Assembly: GCF_001279695.1 (NCBI RefSeq)
Contig: NZ_LGDD01000133.1
Coordinates: forward strand, 99,562-163,561
Source: Streptomyces sp. WM6378
GTDB lineage: Bacteria > Actinomycetota > Actinomycetes > Streptomycetales > Streptomycetaceae
Direction: 5' to 3'
DNA: 64,000 nt
In this document: positions 1 to 8,154 of the stretch, piece by piece
Numbering within the stretch: position 1 is the stretch's first letter
How the letters are laid out: the number at the start of each line of letters is the position of its first letter
Notes under the pieces: generated by a model
What the model was told of the DNA's origin: nothing
The model's database searches: none
What the model saw: the letters and a program-made list of their open reading frames with translations, nothing else
Translations under genes and position numbers: made by a program

Positions 1-1
1 C

Positions 2-40
2 ACCGCCCTCACGATCGCCATCGCCGCCGAGAGCGGCTGA
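2..40 (+). CDS. 3' end of an upstream gene (partial)
   Basis: The first bases read in one frame as the tail TALTIAIAAESG followed by TGA. The codons have the G/C-rich third positions expected of Streptomyces coding DNA. Only 12 residues are visible, so no function can be assigned. It lies on the same strand as the radical SAM operon, about 210 bases upstream of it. Confidence 0.3.
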   Translation, partial: TALTIAIAAESG

Positions 41-249
41 CCTCCAGGTCTCCCGCGTGATGCTCCCCGAAGAAGGACAGGGCGCGGGAGGAACGGGGCG
101 CCCTTCCTGCTCGGCGCCCACGCCGGTCACGGCCACGCCTCCCCCGAGAACGGGCGGGCCGTGGCCGGCACCCGCCGAGCGCGTATGCATCGGCCCACCC
201 CGCCGCCCCTGCACCTGCCATCACCCCGCCCACTCGTCCGGAGGACGCC

Positions 250-1275
250 GTGAGCACTACCGAAGCCCTGGCCGCCCCCGAGGCGGTCGACTGGACCGCC
301 TTGCGGAACTTCGCCGCCCTGCGCGGCCAGTTCCGGATCTCCCTGACTCCCCGGTGCAACCTCGGCTGCTTCTTCTGCCACAACGAGGACGACGTTCCGC
401 CGCCCCTGACGCTGCGCGACCGCACCAAGCAGCCACGGCCCCGTGTCGTGACCGCCGAGGACTTCCTGACCTTCATCCGGGCGATGATCAAGGCCGGGTT
501 GCGGCGCGGCTACTTCAGCGGCGGGGAGCCGCTGGTGTCGCCGCTGGCCCGCGAGGTGCTGGCGAACCTCCCGGAGATCGGCGCGGACGGCTCGTACACG
601 CTGATCACCAACGGCACCCGCATCCGCCAAAACCAGGAATGGCTGGCCCAGACCCGCCTCGACAAGGTCAAGGTCTCGCTCCACTATTTCTCCGACGCCT
701 CGCTCCTCGACATCGCCGGGGTCCGCACGGGCATCGCGCCGATCCTCGACGGGATCGAAGCCGCCCGCGAGACCTTCGAACGGGTCGAGCTGAACTGCCT
801 TCTGCTGCGCCAGAACCAGCACGAGGTCCGGGCCATCCTCGACCACGCCCTGGCGCGCAGCCTGCCGGTGCAGTTCATCGAGCTGGTGCCCACCGACTTC
901 AACGAAGGCGACGCCGACAACGCCGTCCCGGCCGAGCAGATCGTCCAGCACCTCCGGACCCTCACCACCGACGAGCACATCGAGGTCGCCGGGGTCGGCC
1001 AGGGCCGACGCGTCTTCCGCATCGACGGGGTGGAGATCGACGTCATCGAACGCGGTCTCGGCCGCCACCACGTCGGCCAGTGCGGCACCTGCCCCGTGCG
1101 CTCGAACTGCGTCGAAGGCTTCTGGGCCCTGCGCGCCGACCACGCCGCCGGCCTCCAGCCCTGCCTGTTGCGCGGCGATCTGCGCCTGGACATCAAAGAC
1201 GCGCTGAGCGACCCGGACCGGCTCGCCGAAGCCGTCGCCCGCCACGTCACCGCCTTCACCGAGGGGACCCTGTGA
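250..1275 (+). CDS. MoaA-like radical SAM protein
   Basis: 341 residues. The motif CNLGCFFC near residue 37 is the CxxxCxxC that binds the radical-SAM [4Fe-4S] cluster, and FSGGEPL near residue 92 is the SAM-binding GGE motif. A second cysteine set at the C-terminus (CGTC, a cysteine five residues later, and QPC) resembles the auxiliary cluster of MoaA/SPASM-type enzymes. The GTG start has GGAGG at 240-244. Its stop overlaps the start of the next gene (GTGA), so the operon is translationally coupled. The substrate is unknown. A molybdopterin role is unlikely because no other moa genes are present; the kinase, mutase-like and sulfatase-fold partners point to a sugar or nucleotide-like substrate (inference). 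Confidence 0.88.
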   Translation: MSTTEALAAPEAVDWTALRNFAALRGQFRISLTPRCNLGCFFCHNEDDVPPPLTLRDRTKQPRPRVVTAEDFLTFIRAMIKAGLRRGYFSGGEPLVSPLAREVLANLPEIGADGSYTLITNGTRIRQNQEWLAQTRLDKVKVSLHYFSDASLLDIAGVRTGIAPILDGIEAARETFERVELNCLLLRQNQHEVRAILDHALARSLPVQFIELVPTDFNEGDADNAVPAEQIVQHLRTLTTDEHIEVAGVGQGRRVFRIDGVEIDVIERGLGRHHVGQCGTCPVRSNCVEGFWALRADHAAGLQPCLLRGDLRLDIKDALSDPDRLAEAVARHVTAFTEGTL

Positions 1276-1910
1276 GCCTTCCGCCCGCGTACGCACCTAT
1301 CCCGTACGACGACTTCCCTCGCGGCTTCTTCGGCGTACTGGAAGGGGTCTCCGGCGTCGGCAAGTCCACCCTCGCCCGCGTCCTGGCCAAGCGGCTCGGC
1401 GCGACCGCTCTGCACACGCTGACACTGCCGCACCAGGGATGGGCGGAGGAGGCGAGGCTGCGGCTACGCGCCCTGCCGCAGTTCGGCTTCTACCTGTCCG
1501 GCCTGCTCCACACCTCGGACCGGGCCCGACAGGAGCTCACGGCCGGACCGGTCATCGCCGACCGGTACAGGTCGTCCGTGATCGCCTGCCACGCAGCAGC
1601 CCACGGCGTCGCAGCGGAGGACGTAACTCGCCTGCTCGACCCGTTCGATGACTACCTGGCCGCCCCGGACCGCACCTTTTATCTCCGCTGTTCCGAGGAG
1701 GCATTGCGGGAGCGGATGCGCAGCAAGCAGGACCTGAAGCAGGACGACACAGACCTCTTCGAGGTCCCCCACCGGCTCAAGCAGCTGCTCGCGAACTTCG
1801 AGACGGTCGCCGCCGGCGACCCGACCGCCGTGGTCCTGGACACCGACGGCCGAACCCCCGACCAGCTCGCCGACGAGATCCTCACGTACGTGGAGGGCGG
1901 CCGTGCTTAA
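1272..1910 (+). CDS. Thymidylate-kinase-like P-loop kinase
   Basis: 212 residues. A Walker A motif GVSGVGKST lies near residue 22. ADRYRSSVIA mid-protein resembles the DRY/DRH substrate-site motif of thymidylate and deoxynucleoside kinases. The length equals that of a typical dTMP kinase, but the N-terminus has an extra leader of about 18 residues and similarity is only at motif level. The GTG start overlaps the preceding stop by 4 nt, and the end overlaps the next gene by 8 nt. It is unlikely to be the housekeeping tmk, given its position inside an accessory operon. It probably phosphorylates a nucleotide or small-molecule intermediate (inference). Confidence 0.8.
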   Translation: MSLPPAYAPIPYDDFPRGFFGVLEGVSGVGKSTLARVLAKRLGATALHTLTLPHQGWAEEARLRLRALPQFGFYLSGLLHTSDRARQELTAGPVIADRYRSSVIACHAAAHGVAAEDVTRLLDPFDDYLAAPDRTFYLRCSEEALRERMRSKQDLKQDDTDLFEVPHRLKQLLANFETVAAGDPTAVVLDTDGRTPDQLADEILTYVEGGRA

Positions 1911-2415
1911 CCCCATCAACGCCGACGCGGTGATCCGCGACGGTGGCGCACACGGCCGCTTCCCCGACGAGATCCATGAGGCGGTTGGCTGGTGGCTCGG
2001 CGCCTGCCTCGTCACCACCCTCAAGGCCCACCGCATCGCCGTCGCCCACGGCGGCCGTGCCACCAGCGTCCTGTTTCACCAGCGGCTGTGCCGGGGGGCG
2101 ATCAACGCCCAGCACTACGCCTGCACGGTGCTCACCCTCCGCGTCGCCGACGAGGACACCTTGCTGCGGGCGATGGCCGAGCTGGGCGGCGTGCCGGGAG
2201 CCCGCGTTTCCACCACCGGACCGGAGGGCGAGGAGACCGTCTCGATCGTCTTGTACGGGCCCGACGGCAAACCCCTCGACGAGGACACCGGCCTTGCGAG
2301 CATCCGGCACCTGATCGCCAGCGACCGTGTCCCCATCCCGGTCAACGAAACGGCCAAGGGCCGCATCGAGCACTACCCGCACCCAGCCGAGCAAGAGAAA
2401 GGGGCCGCGCGGTGA
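1903..2415 (+). CDS. Phosphohexomutase-domain-I-like small protein
   Basis: 170 residues. The layout resembles domain I of phosphomannomutase/phosphoglucomutase: GRFPDEIHEAVGWWLGA at the start, a strand reading RIAVAHGGR, and VLYGPDGKPL near the end, where full enzymes have the IKLY/VYGxDGxx segment after the catalytic SHNP. The expected TASHNP serine loop is replaced by STTGPEGEE, and domains II-IV are absent, so it cannot be a normal mutase. It may bind a phosphosugar or regulate a partner. GTG start with GGAGG at 1892-1896; it overlaps both neighbours. Confidence 0.6.
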   Translation: MLNPINADAVIRDGGAHGRFPDEIHEAVGWWLGACLVTTLKAHRIAVAHGGRATSVLFHQRLCRGAINAQHYACTVLTLRVADEDTLLRAMAELGGVPGARVSTTGPEGEETVSIVLYGPDGKPLDEDTGLASIRHLIASDRVPIPVNETAKGRIEHYPHPAEQEKGAAR

Positions 2416-3206
2416 TCAACGCTGCCGACATCATCGGCAACCGGGACCCGATCCTGTTCATCACCCTGGACTCACTGCGCTACGACAGCGCCCGCACCGC
2501 CCTGGAGGAGGGCACAACTCCACACCTCGCCGAGCTGCTGCCCGAGGGAGGCTGGGAGCGACGGCAGACACCCGGCACCTTCACCCTCCCCGCCCACATG
2601 GCCTTCTTCTCCGGCTTCCTGCCCAAACTCCCGCAACCCGAACAGCCCACCCGGCTGTGGGAATGCCGCCCGCCCGCCTTCAAGACGGTCCCGCCGGAGA
2701 CGTTCGTCTTCGACGCCCCGAACGTGCTCGCCGGGCTGGGCCAGCACGGCTACCGCACCGCCTGCGTCGGCGGCGTCACCTACTTCTCGCGCGAGACCCC
2801 GCTCGGCTCCGTGCTGCCGGACATGTTCGACGAGGACCACTGGCGCCCCAACTTCTGCTCCCCAGACCCCGACTCGACCCGCCACCAGGTCGACCGCGCC
2901 CTGGAGATCGCCGACCTCTTCGACGAGCAAGCCCTCTTCCTGTTCGTGAACGTCTCCGCCACTCACGTCCCCCACGGCCACTACCTCGGAGACAGCCACG
3001 ACAGCGCCGCCTCCCAGCGCGCCGCCCTGGCCTACGCGGACCAGCACCTGGGCCGCCTCATCACCACGCTCACGGCCCGCCGCCGCTGGCTGATCATCCT
3101 GTGCGCGGACCACGGCGACGCCTTTGGCGAGGACGGCTTCCACGGCCGGGGCATCGCCCATCCCGTCGTGATGAACGTGCCGTACGCGGCCCTGGTGCGC
3201 GGCTGA
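2412..3206 (+). CDS. Sulfatase / alkaline-phosphatase-fold hydrolase
   Basis: 264 residues. FITLDSLRYDSA near the N-terminus supplies the metal-binding aspartates. TFTLPAHMAFFSGFLP matches the T-x-PAH-x-x-x-x-G nucleophile-region pattern of sulfatases, and CADHGDAFGEDGFHGRG near the C-terminus supplies the second metal-site Asp-His pair. It looks like the short sulfatase-like proteins that sit beside radical SAM genes (STM4013-type, from memory). It is shorter than true aryl sulfatases and has no signal peptide, so it acts in the cytoplasm. GTG start overlaps the upstream stop (GTGA). It may hydrolyse a phosphate or sulfate ester made by the operon. Confidence 0.8.
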   Translation: MINAADIIGNRDPILFITLDSLRYDSARTALEEGTTPHLAELLPEGGWERRQTPGTFTLPAHMAFFSGFLPKLPQPEQPTRLWECRPPAFKTVPPETFVFDAPNVLAGLGQHGYRTACVGGVTYFSRETPLGSVLPDMFDEDHWRPNFCSPDPDSTRHQVDRALEIADLFDEQALFLFVNVSATHVPHGHYLGDSHDSAASQRAALAYADQHLGRLITTLTARRRWLIILCADHGDAFGEDGFHGRGIAHPVVMNVPYAALVRG

Positions 3207-3227
3207 ACCCCGCTACGCTCGCGGGGC

Positions 3228-3665
3228 ATGAGCGACGAACGCACCCGCCCGCTCCGCGACGCCTCGGTGATCGTGGCACGGGACGAGGAAGGTCAAGTGG
3301 CCATCCTGACAGCGAACTTCCCGCGTCAGGGCGGCGAGTACCTGTTCCTGCCAGGCGGGCGCCGGGAGGACCGCGAGACCGCAGAGGAGTGCGCACGGCG
3401 CGAGCTGAGCGAGGAAGCCGGCATCACCGCAGACCACTGGCGCCCCCTTGGGACGTACGCGATCACTCTGGACTCGACAGCCCGCATCCACCTCTACGAA
3501 GCTCGCGGGCTGACCTTGGGCCCGCAGCAACTCACCCCGACAGAAGAGGACTTCAAACTGTCATGGTGGCTCATGCCGGACGCCATCCGAGCTGCTGGGG
3601 AGGGTCGCTTCCTTCTCCAGGCCGGCCCTCTTGCTCTCTTGCTGGCGGATCGTGTCGCAGGCTGA
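3228..3665 (+). CDS. NUDIX hydrolase
   Basis: 145 residues. A full NUDIX box, GX5EX7REUXEEXGU, is visible at about residues 45-67, containing REL, EEAG and flanking glycines. It hydrolyses a nucleoside diphosphate linked to another group; the substrate is not predictable. It follows the radical SAM operon by 21 bases. The sequence CCCCGC-TACGCT-CGCGGGG just before the ATG could be a -10 box (TACGCT) for a leaderless transcript, or a small hairpin ending the operon. No Shine-Dalgarno site is seen. Function may be coupled to the preceding kinase (inference). Confidence 0.9.
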   Translation: MSDERTRPLRDASVIVARDEEGQVAILTANFPRQGGEYLFLPGGRREDRETAEECARRELSEEAGITADHWRPLGTYAITLDSTARIHLYEARGLTLGPQQLTPTEEDFKLSWWLMPDAIRAAGEGRFLLQAGPLALLLADRVAG

Positions 3666-3804
3666 CTGCGCAGCCTGTCTCGAAGGACACCTCTACTTCG
3701 CGGATGGCCGCATGTTCACGCGCCCAAGGCTGTCCTTGGCACCCGCCCGTGCCCGGTGATTGGCGCTCTAGAGATCCACTCATGGCATCGGCGCCGTCGG
3801 GCTC

Positions 3805-3880
3805 ATGCGTGAGCGGACGCGTCGGCATGTGCTGTTCTGGGCCGGACCGGCCAGCAAGCCAACCTCAGCTGACCAGGAAA
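3805..3880. repeat. Imperfect 76-bp repeat, copy 1
   Basis: Shares the series ATGCGTGAGCGGACGCG ... GGGCCGGACCG(G/A)CCAGCAAGCC ... CTGACxAGG with 9432-9507 in the same orientation. Copy 1 lies at the 3' end of a phage tail-gene remnant; copy 2 lies just left of the island's left attachment repeat. It may mark a common phage ancestor or an old junction between elements. Confidence 0.6.
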
Positions 3881-4245
3881 TGGATGGACAGCCCCACGAT
3901 CCGGTACCGGGCGTCGAGGCCCTCGGGCCACCACAGGTCACGAATCCGGAGCCGGATGGTCGAGCCGAGCAGGGCGGGCGAGAGCGGGGTGCGGTGGAGG
4001 GCGACCGTGATTTCGGGGATCGTGGCGGGCCGGCGGGCGGCGGCCCAGTCGGCACGTGCGTGCGCGTCGAGGACGGACTGCGTCGCCACGGTCGAGTAGT
4101 CCGATGTCCCGTCGAGGCGCGGCCACCCGGCGGCGAGATCGTCGGCGGCCTCCCGTGACGGCCGAGGTGGGCTGGTTGCGTCGATGGCCGGGAGGGCAGG
4201 CAGCGCGTAGAACCGGCACAGCGACTCACCAAGGCACTGGTGGTA
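3865..4245 (-). pseudogene. Remnant of a phage tail protein (C-terminal end)
   Basis: One minus-strand frame stays open from an in-frame TAG near 4248 down to a stop at 3865, about 125 codons. It reads coherently as [11 protein letters not shown] ... [19 protein letters not shown] ... [18 protein letters not shown] ... [15 protein letters not shown]. The pattern of alternating helix and strand with a final RYRIVG-strand resembles C-terminal ends of siphophage minor tail proteins (gp37-like of phage ReqiPepy6, from memory). The N-terminal part and other phage genes are missing, so it is a decayed fragment. Confidence 0.45.
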
Positions 4246-4314
4246 CTAGCTACACCATCAAGGCTGGCAGCACCGTTATCGTGCCCCGAGACTCACGGAG
4301 ATAGCGTCCTAGAC

Positions 4315-5574
4315 ATGGACCTCCCCTCTGCCGCGCGTGGTGTGCTGCGGCCCTTCAGCGAGTCCCGGCGATACATTGCCTTCCTGGTCGCCGGCATCCC
4401 TGTGCAGGCTGTGGCTTTGTTGGTCATCGGGGTCCCCTGGCTTACCGGCGGGCCAAGCCAGGCGCTCAGCGTCCTCATCGCTATTCTCATACCACTCGTT
4501 TCTCTTGCCTTTGCGTCACCACTTCTCACTGCTATTCAGCGCCGCCGGTTCAGGGGTCTCGGGGTTGAGCTTCCCTTGCTGGCTAGTGGCCAGCAGGGGG
4601 GTACACTCCGGGAGCGCGCGACATCCTGGCTGCAGGCCAGAATGTCCTTGCGGCAGGTGCAATACCATCTGCTGGTCGGACCGTTGGTTGCGCTGGGTGC
4701 GGTCCTTCTCATGCTCCTGTGGCTGTCAGGAGTGGGGGCTTCGACCATTTATCTCTGGGTGTGGGCGCTGCCAGCCAACTGGCGGATGAGTGATGTCGGC
4801 TATTCAACCCAGGCTGCCTACGTCACGGTTGCGGGCATAACTGCGGTGTACAGCGCTGCGTGCCTGTCGATACGGCTTGCGCGATGTGACATCCGGATGG
4901 CAATGAACCTTCTCAGGCCCACCTTCGCCGAACAGTTGGTCGCCCGGGTCGACGAGCTCACCCAGCGCCGCGCTGCCATCATCGAAGCAACGGACGCAGA
5001 ACGACGTCGAATTGAGCGGGACCTGCACGACGGCGTACAGCAACGCCTTGTGTCACTCGCAGTCAATCTCGGGATGGCCAGGGTCCAGCTCTCCGATCTC
5101 CCTGAAGACGCCTGGGACGTCATAGACGAGGCACATCGCGAAGCGAAGGAGGCCATCGTGGAGTTGAGCAACCTCGTACGCGGCCTGCATCCCGCAGTCC
5201 TCGAAGACCGAGGGCTGGATGCTGCCCTCTCTGGAATCGCGGGCCGCGTACCCATCCCGGTCAGGCTGATGGTGGACTTGCCGTCGCGCCCAAGCCCGAC
5301 CATCGAGTCCGCGGCCTATTTTGTGGTCTCTGAAGCGCTGACGAACGTCGTCAAGCATGCCGAGGCCAGTCGGGTTGATGTCACCGTCGAGCGCATCGGC
5401 GCGACGCTGCTCGTTGTCATAGGGGACGATGGTTGCGGGGGCGCTGACCCATCAGGCGGGTCGGGTCTCATTGGCCTGTCCAAGCGCGTCGCAGCAGTCG
5501 ACGGGGGGTTCAGTATCTCCAGCCCGGTCGGAGGCCCGACGGTTATCACTGTGGAGCTGCCATGCGGATCGTAG
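4315..5574 (+). CDS. NarL-type sensor histidine kinase
   Basis: 419 residues. Four hydrophobic segments in the first 200 residues suggest a membrane sensor with little extracellular part. The HisKA_3 dimerisation box RIERDLHDGVQQRL carries the phospho-accepting His. The ATPase domain shows SEALTNVVKHA (N box) and GDDGCGGAD ... GSGLIGLSKR (G boxes). The stop lies 13 nt inside the response regulator gene, so both are cotranslated. Base composition is less GC-rich than the core genes to the right, which suggests transfer. The signal is unknown. Confidence 0.9.
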   Translation: MDLPSAARGVLRPFSESRRYIAFLVAGIPVQAVALLVIGVPWLTGGPSQALSVLIAILIPLVSLAFASPLLTAIQRRRFRGLGVELPLLASGQQGGTLRERATSWLQARMSLRQVQYHLLVGPLVALGAVLLMLLWLSGVGASTIYLWVWALPANWRMSDVGYSTQAAYVTVAGITAVYSAACLSIRLARCDIRMAMNLLRPTFAEQLVARVDELTQRRAAIIEATDAERRRIERDLHDGVQQRLVSLAVNLGMARVQLSDLPEDAWDVIDEAHREAKEAIVELSNLVRGLHPAVLEDRGLDAALSGIAGRVPIPVRLMVDLPSRPSPTIESAAYFVVSEALTNVVKHAEASRVDVTVERIGATLLVVIGDDGCGGADPSGGSGLIGLSKRVAAVDGGFSISSPVGGPTVITVELPCGS

Positions 5575-6203
5575 TCGCCGAGGGTGCCCCCCTCCTGCGG
5601 CGTGGATTGCGGAATCTCTTGATCGCCTCAGGCTATAACGTTGTCGCCGTGGTGGAGGATGCAGAATCCGCGCTGAGGGCTGTTGAGCAACACAGACCGG
5701 ATGCCGTCCTTCTGGATTTCCGTAGACCGCCGGGGGCCACGGACGAGGGACTATATGCTGCCCTGGTGATCCAGCGAGAGTGGCCTTCAACCTCTGTCAT
5801 GCTGCTGTCACCACTCGTCGATCGCTGCCACGCCATCGAGCTTTTGGGTAACGCCGAATGCGGTCTCGGGTATCTTTCAAACCGGCGGATCGTCGATGGT
5901 GCGGAGTTGATGGAAACGCTGAGACGCGTCGTAGCTGGCGGGACGGCGATGGACATCGATCTTGATGCACAGCCTGCCGGAAACAGCCAACTGAAACATC
6001 TGACCCGAAGCGAGCGAAGAGTGCTGTCGCTCCTGGTTCAGGGGCATTCGGACGCATCCATGGCTCACTTGCTCGGCCTGGATGAGAGCACCGTCGCAGA
6101 GCAAACGAAGGCCGTACTGCGGCGGATCGGAGCCGAACCCACTGGCATCGAACGGGGCCGGACACTTTCCGTACTCCGATTCGTCCAGGGCCTGATGAGC
6201 TGA
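5562..6203 (+). CDS. Atypical NarL/LuxR-family response regulator
   Basis: 213 residues. The receiver domain (1-120) keeps the phospho-acceptor Asp in AVLLDFRRP, but the acidic pair reads AEG instead of ADD/AED. The conserved lysine after strand 5 is missing: GYLSNRR stands where GYLLKD is usual. The C-terminal HTH (about 145-210) has LTRSERRVLSLLVQGHSD and the recognition helix around DESTVAEQTKAVLRRIG, which is diverged. Phosphorylation may be weak or altered. It pairs with the overlapping histidine kinase. Confidence 0.87.
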   Translation: MRIVVAEGAPLLRRGLRNLLIASGYNVVAVVEDAESALRAVEQHRPDAVLLDFRRPPGATDEGLYAALVIQREWPSTSVMLLSPLVDRCHAIELLGNAECGLGYLSNRRIVDGAELMETLRRVVAGGTAMDIDLDAQPAGNSQLKHLTRSERRVLSLLVQGHSDASMAHLLGLDESTVAEQTKAVLRRIGAEPTGIERGRTLSVLRFVQGLMS

Positions 6204-6324
6204 GCAGCTCTAAACGCTTGGTCTGGGGCGTCGACCATCAAGGCTGACTCCCCCAGCCCTCGCTCCCTCCGAGGCGGCCTGCAACTGATAGGTCGCCACT
6301 CCTATCACCTCAGCGACGCCGGTG

Positions 6325-6384
6325 GTTGGCATGTGTGAGAGGGCCCCGCCCATATGGGCGGGGCCCTCTCACACATGCCAACCT
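6325..6384. terminator. 60-bp perfect palindrome between convergent genes
   Basis: The 60 bases read identically on both strands around a central CATATG. It lies between the convergent ends of the response regulator (+, 6203) and the lectin gene (-, 6396). An RNA from either strand would fold into a very long hairpin with a G/C-rich core (AGGGCCCCGCCCA), so a bidirectional terminator is the simplest reading. The 121 bases from 6204 to it hold no gene. Confidence 0.75.
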
Positions 6385-6395
6385 GAGAGACTTCC

Positions 6396-6902
6396 TTAAG
6401 GGCGGTCCCAGCATTGGTGGAGCGACCCTACAGCACCCCACTGCTGCGCCCTTGCACCGTTAGCCGTGGTGCCATTATTCACCTCCAAGACTAGGCCACT
6501 ATTCCTATTTTCAAGGAAGTGATGACCCTGGCATCCGGTCTTCCAATACCATTGCTGGGTTGGCTTGGAGACACAATCCCATTGCTGCACGGGCGCACCC
6601 AAATCCGTGCGGGAGTCCGCAACCTCCAGACATTTTCCGCTGTTATTTACGATTACGGAATACGGCTCATTGCCATCCCAACCGGCAATATAGCCCGCCC
6701 AGTAGGAGCCAGACTGTCCGTTACAGGACCACTGTTGAACCGGCGCACCGTTGCTCGAACTGGAGTTCTGAACTTCGAGGCATTTGCCAGTACCGACGTT
6801 GCGGGTTGTCTCATAGGGACTATCCGCTTGACTGACATTGCTCACCCCAAGGGTGAGTCCGAGAGCTGCGGCCACCACGGCCGAGGTCTTCCAGATTTTC
6901 AT
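6396..6902 (-). CDS. Secreted ricin-type beta-trefoil lectin
   Basis: 168 residues. The ATG at 6902 was chosen because GGAGGA lies 5 bases upstream on the minus strand and it gives a clean signal peptide (MKIWKTSAVVAAALG, cleavage after SQA). The mature part has three repeats with the QxW hallmark: APVQQWSC, APVQQWDC and ARAQQWGA, together with GKCLEV segments. This is the ricin-B carbohydrate-binding fold standing alone, with no catalytic domain. It is exported and probably binds sugar polymers. GC is lower than in core genes. Confidence 0.87.
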   Translation of the reverse strand: MKIWKTSAVVAAALGLTLGVSNVSQADSPYETTRNVGTGKCLEVQNSSSSNGAPVQQWSCNGQSGSYWAGYIAGWDGNEPYSVIVNNSGKCLEVADSRTDLGAPVQQWDCVSKPTQQWYWKTGCQGHHFLENRNSGLVLEVNNGTTANGARAQQWGAVGSLHQCWDRP

Positions 6903-7174
6903 AGTTCCTCCGAGTCTTGTAGCCCACTTGAGACTCCCCAAAAGGAGGCGAAGGCGATTTCCCAGCGAGATCGACACTACGCACATGCGACCGAGTGTCA
7001 ACTAAAGGCCCCACTGGGGGGTGTAATCTCGTCGAGCAGTGCACGCACGGCAAGTTAACAAAGTACGGACCCTGAGCCACATAGAAGCGACAGGGAAGAG
7101 CGTCAAGAATCGGGAGGGGGGTCCTCCGCCCCCCAGGCCGGGGGGGGGGCAGGCCCTGAATCCTCCCTACAGAT

Positions 7175-7456
7175 TCATGATGTGCTGTATGTGAGGCCAA
7201 ATATGGCGCACACTACCCAAATCGCCAGCACGCCCCAGATCCCCGGCGACGGCTTTTCGTTCTTGACGGCGCCAATGATGAAGCCGGCTACGATGAAGCA
7301 CAGAGCAATTCCTTGAAGGCCCCAGGCCCACGCCAGATAGCCAGGGTGATCATGTCGCGAAGCCATACGCAGGATTCCTGCCAGAATGACTGGCAAGGTG
7401 CCGAACACTGCTACTGAATCCTGAACAGCCGACCTGCGTGAGACAGTACGAGACAT
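7175..7456 (-). CDS. Small membrane protein of unknown function
   Basis: 93 residues with three hydrophobic stretches (FGTLPVILAGIL, WGLQGIALCFIVAGFIIGAV, WGVLAIWVVCAIFGL), so probably an integral membrane protein. A purine-rich GGAAGG precedes the ATG. I do not recognise the family. It lies between the secreted lectin and the secreted cationic protein on the same strand and could be an immunity or transport accessory for the latter (inference only). The 270 bases towards the lectin gene hold G/C homopolymers but no gene. Confidence 0.55.
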   Translation of the reverse strand: MSRTVSRRSAVQDSVAVFGTLPVILAGILRMASRHDHPGYLAWAWGLQGIALCFIVAGFIIGAVKNEKPSPGIWGVLAIWVVCAIFGLTYSTS

Positions 7457-7515
7457 TGGGAATCCTTCCTTGTATAGCGCCGTACCACCGTCCCCCGTAC
7501 AGGTCGGGGGCGAAC

Positions 7516-7983
7516 TCAGGATATTTGGTGGGCGAGGTAATCAATTACCCAGCTCTGCGCACTGCCATTGAGAGCCCACCATGCGGCACGGATTGCCCAG
7601 TTCTGCTTAGACATCCAGCCGTTGAACGCCTTGTTCCCGGCCTTTGCATACCGGATCGCCGCCTTGAAGACCTTCGGGGATTTCTGGAGCAGCTTGATTA
7701 TTTTCTTGCCCGCGCCTGCGTTTAGGGCCTGCGCGGCAGCCATATCGCCCCGGCCTTCGGCCTGCTGGGTGAGGCTGGCATCGTTCTGGATCTCCTGCGA
7801 GAGAGCCTGCACCTCATCGAGCTCGGCCTGCGTCAGTTCAACGGTCTCGTACTCCTCGTCCCCTGCAACAGCCACGACAGGAACTACCGGTTCCTGCTCT
7901 GCCGCTGTCGCAACAGGGCCGGCAACCCCAATCGCAATGGCAGCTACAATCGCCGCTGAGGCAAAACGCACACTCTTCCGCAC
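7516..7983 (-). CDS. Secreted cationic Trp-rich protein, possible antimicrobial
   Basis: 155 residues from a GTG at 7983, chosen because GAGGAGAG lies just upstream and the N-terminus then reads as a signal peptide (ASAAIVAAIAIGVAGPVATAA). A middle acidic region (GDEEYETVELTQAELDEV) is followed by a strongly cationic amphipathic C-terminus (GKKIIKLLQKSPKVFKAAIRY ... WAIRAAWWALNG). Acidic pro-region plus cationic Trp-rich tail is the layout of some processed bacteriocins, but no family match is claimed. A small membrane protein gene lies downstream and a LuxR gene upstream on the same strand. Confidence 0.6.
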   Translation of the reverse strand: MRKSVRFASAAIVAAIAIGVAGPVATAAEQEPVVPVVAVAGDEEYETVELTQAELDEVQALSQEIQNDASLTQQAEGRGDMAAAQALNAGAGKKIIKLLQKSPKVFKAAIRYAKAGNKAFNGWMSKQNWAIRAAWWALNGSAQSWVIDYLAHQIS

Positions 7984-8154
7984 AGAACTCTCCTCATGCG
8001 TGATGAAATTGCCGAAACCACTCAACAAGGAGGAAGAATGACCGGCCGACCCACCGGACTTCTCGGCAGGCATGCATGATTCTTGCGGATTGGGATCACA
8101 GCCCGATAGTGCACATTGGGGCGGTGTGCTTGAGGCCAGTGTCCGGAAGGACAC

